Positions 5,249 through 5,461 of a DNA stretch of 5,461 nt are shown piece by piece. The stretch lies in the NCBI GenBank assembly GCA_023441105.1, contig JAEZQX010000220.1:1-5461 (forward strand), in the 5' to 3' direction. The notes below the pieces were generated by a model. It saw nothing but the letters and a program-made list of their open reading frames with translations, was not told where the DNA came from and did not search any database. The DNA is from Pseudomonadota bacterium. Lineage in GTDB: Bacteria; Pseudomonadota; Gammaproteobacteria; Burkholderiales; Burkholderiaceae. The position numbers and the translations under genes were made by a program. Every line of letters begins with the position of its first letter. Positions within the stretch are counted from its first letter, which is position 1.

Positions 5249-5461
5249 ATGAGCCAGCATCCGGATGCCTCGGGACGCGCGCCGGCCGGCATGCGGCGCG
5301 CCGGCGCCCAGGGTTGGCTGCTGTTCGATACCGTCATCGGCCACTGCGGCATCGCCTGGGGCGAGCGCGGCATCGTCGGCGTGCTGCTGCCGGAAGGCAG
5401 CGAAGAGCAGACCCGGTCGCGCATGCGGCGCTTGAATCCGGCCGCTGTCTCTTTTAAACAA
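5249..5461 (+). CDS. methylated-DNA--[protein]-cysteine S-methyltransferase, N-terminal part (cut by window edge)
   Basis: A frame open to the right edge gives 71 residues from the ATG at 5249; an in-frame ATG at 5240 would add three residues. After a variable Ala/Arg-rich start, residues 22-50 (GWLLFDTVIGHCGIAWGERG and the following IVGVLLPEG) match the N-terminal strand pattern of small Ogt/MGMT-type repair proteins, followed by SEEQTRSRMRRL. Such enzymes remove methyl groups from O6-methylguanine by transferring them to their own cysteine. The PCHR active-site motif and DNA-binding domain would lie beyond the window and are not seen. The gene diverges from the receptor operon across 66 bp. 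The last six residues (AVSFKQ) fall in a stretch that resembles sequencing adapter and may not belong to the real protein. The family call rests on a short segment. Confidence 0.65.
   Translation, partial: MSQHPDASGRAPAGMRRAGAQGWLLFDTVIGHCGIAWGERGIVGVLLPEGSEEQTRSRMRRLNPAAVSFKQ
5445..5461 (+). other. sequence resembling a degraded Tn5/Nextera mosaic end (probable adapter residue)
   Basis: The last 17 bases, CTGTCTCTTTTAAACAA, match the first 17 bases of the 19-bp transposase mosaic end (CTGTCTCTTATACACATCT) at 14 positions, with the first nine identical. The match sits exactly at the right edge, and its AT-rich tail departs from the GC-rich sequence before it. Adapter read-through with base errors at a contig end explains this better than a genomic site. 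The adapter sequence is from general knowledge; the interpretation is an inference. Confidence 0.5.

Noticed and set aside
5279..5307. 8-bp GC inverted repeat (GCGCCGGC/GCCGGCGC) as an operator upstream of the receptor operon
   Set aside because: It lies inside the methyltransferase coding region in a nearly pure GC stretch where such palindromes arise by chance; nothing else supports regulator binding.
5183..5461. Upstream extension of the receptor frame to the right edge
   Set aside because: The extension has no receptor-like sequence, lies before the signal peptide and the GAGGAG site, and overlaps the divergent methyltransferase gene.

Overview
This GC-rich 5.46 kb window has the look of a betaproteobacterial chromosome, probably Burkholderiales. 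The reasons are the high G+C content, a Bug/TctC-family periplasmic receptor, and a SauS-type CoA-acylating aldehyde dehydrogenase beside an acyl-CoA ligase, an arrangement known from Cupriavidus. The taxon is an inference. The unusual window length and the adapter-like right edge suggest that this may be a whole short contig.

Layout from left to right. Positions 1-109 hold the N-terminal start of a minus-strand membrane protein, cut by the left edge. Positions 151-927 (+) encode a monofunctional biotin protein ligase (birA). A 164-bp convergent gap (928-1091) holds two hairpins and a 17-bp near-perfect direct repeat, but no canonical terminator. A tight minus-strand operon then runs leftward from 5182 to 1092: a Bug/TctC solute-binding receptor, a CoA-acylating aldehyde dehydrogenase of the sulfoacetaldehyde dehydrogenase (SauS) type, and an AMP-forming acyl-CoA ligase (SauT-like). 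The first two are separated by 22 bp and the last two overlap by 11 bp. Diverging from it at 5249 (+) is the 5' part of a methylated-DNA-[protein]-cysteine methyltransferase gene, cut by the right edge.

The operon reads as a complete uptake-and-reduction module. The receptor would capture a small carboxylate in the periplasm, the ligase would convert it to a CoA thioester, and the dehydrogenase would reduce the thioester to an aldehyde. By analogy with the sauSTU sulfoacetate pathway of Cupriavidus necator, the substrate would be sulfoacetate, going through sulfoacetyl-CoA to sulfoacetaldehyde, which Xsc would then desulfonate. Here a Bug receptor stands where SauU, a major-facilitator transporter, is found. 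No xsc, pta, sauR or TctA/TctB genes lie in the window, so the substrate is inferred.

There is no sign of mobile elements, CRISPR arrays or RNA genes. The most notable points are the Bug-SauS-SauT cassette, a Gly-to-Gln change in the BirA nucleotide/biotin loop, an Ala/Thr/Gly-rich insertion in the ligase, and a degraded match to the Tn5/Nextera mosaic end at the last 17 bases, which probably is a sequencing artefact.
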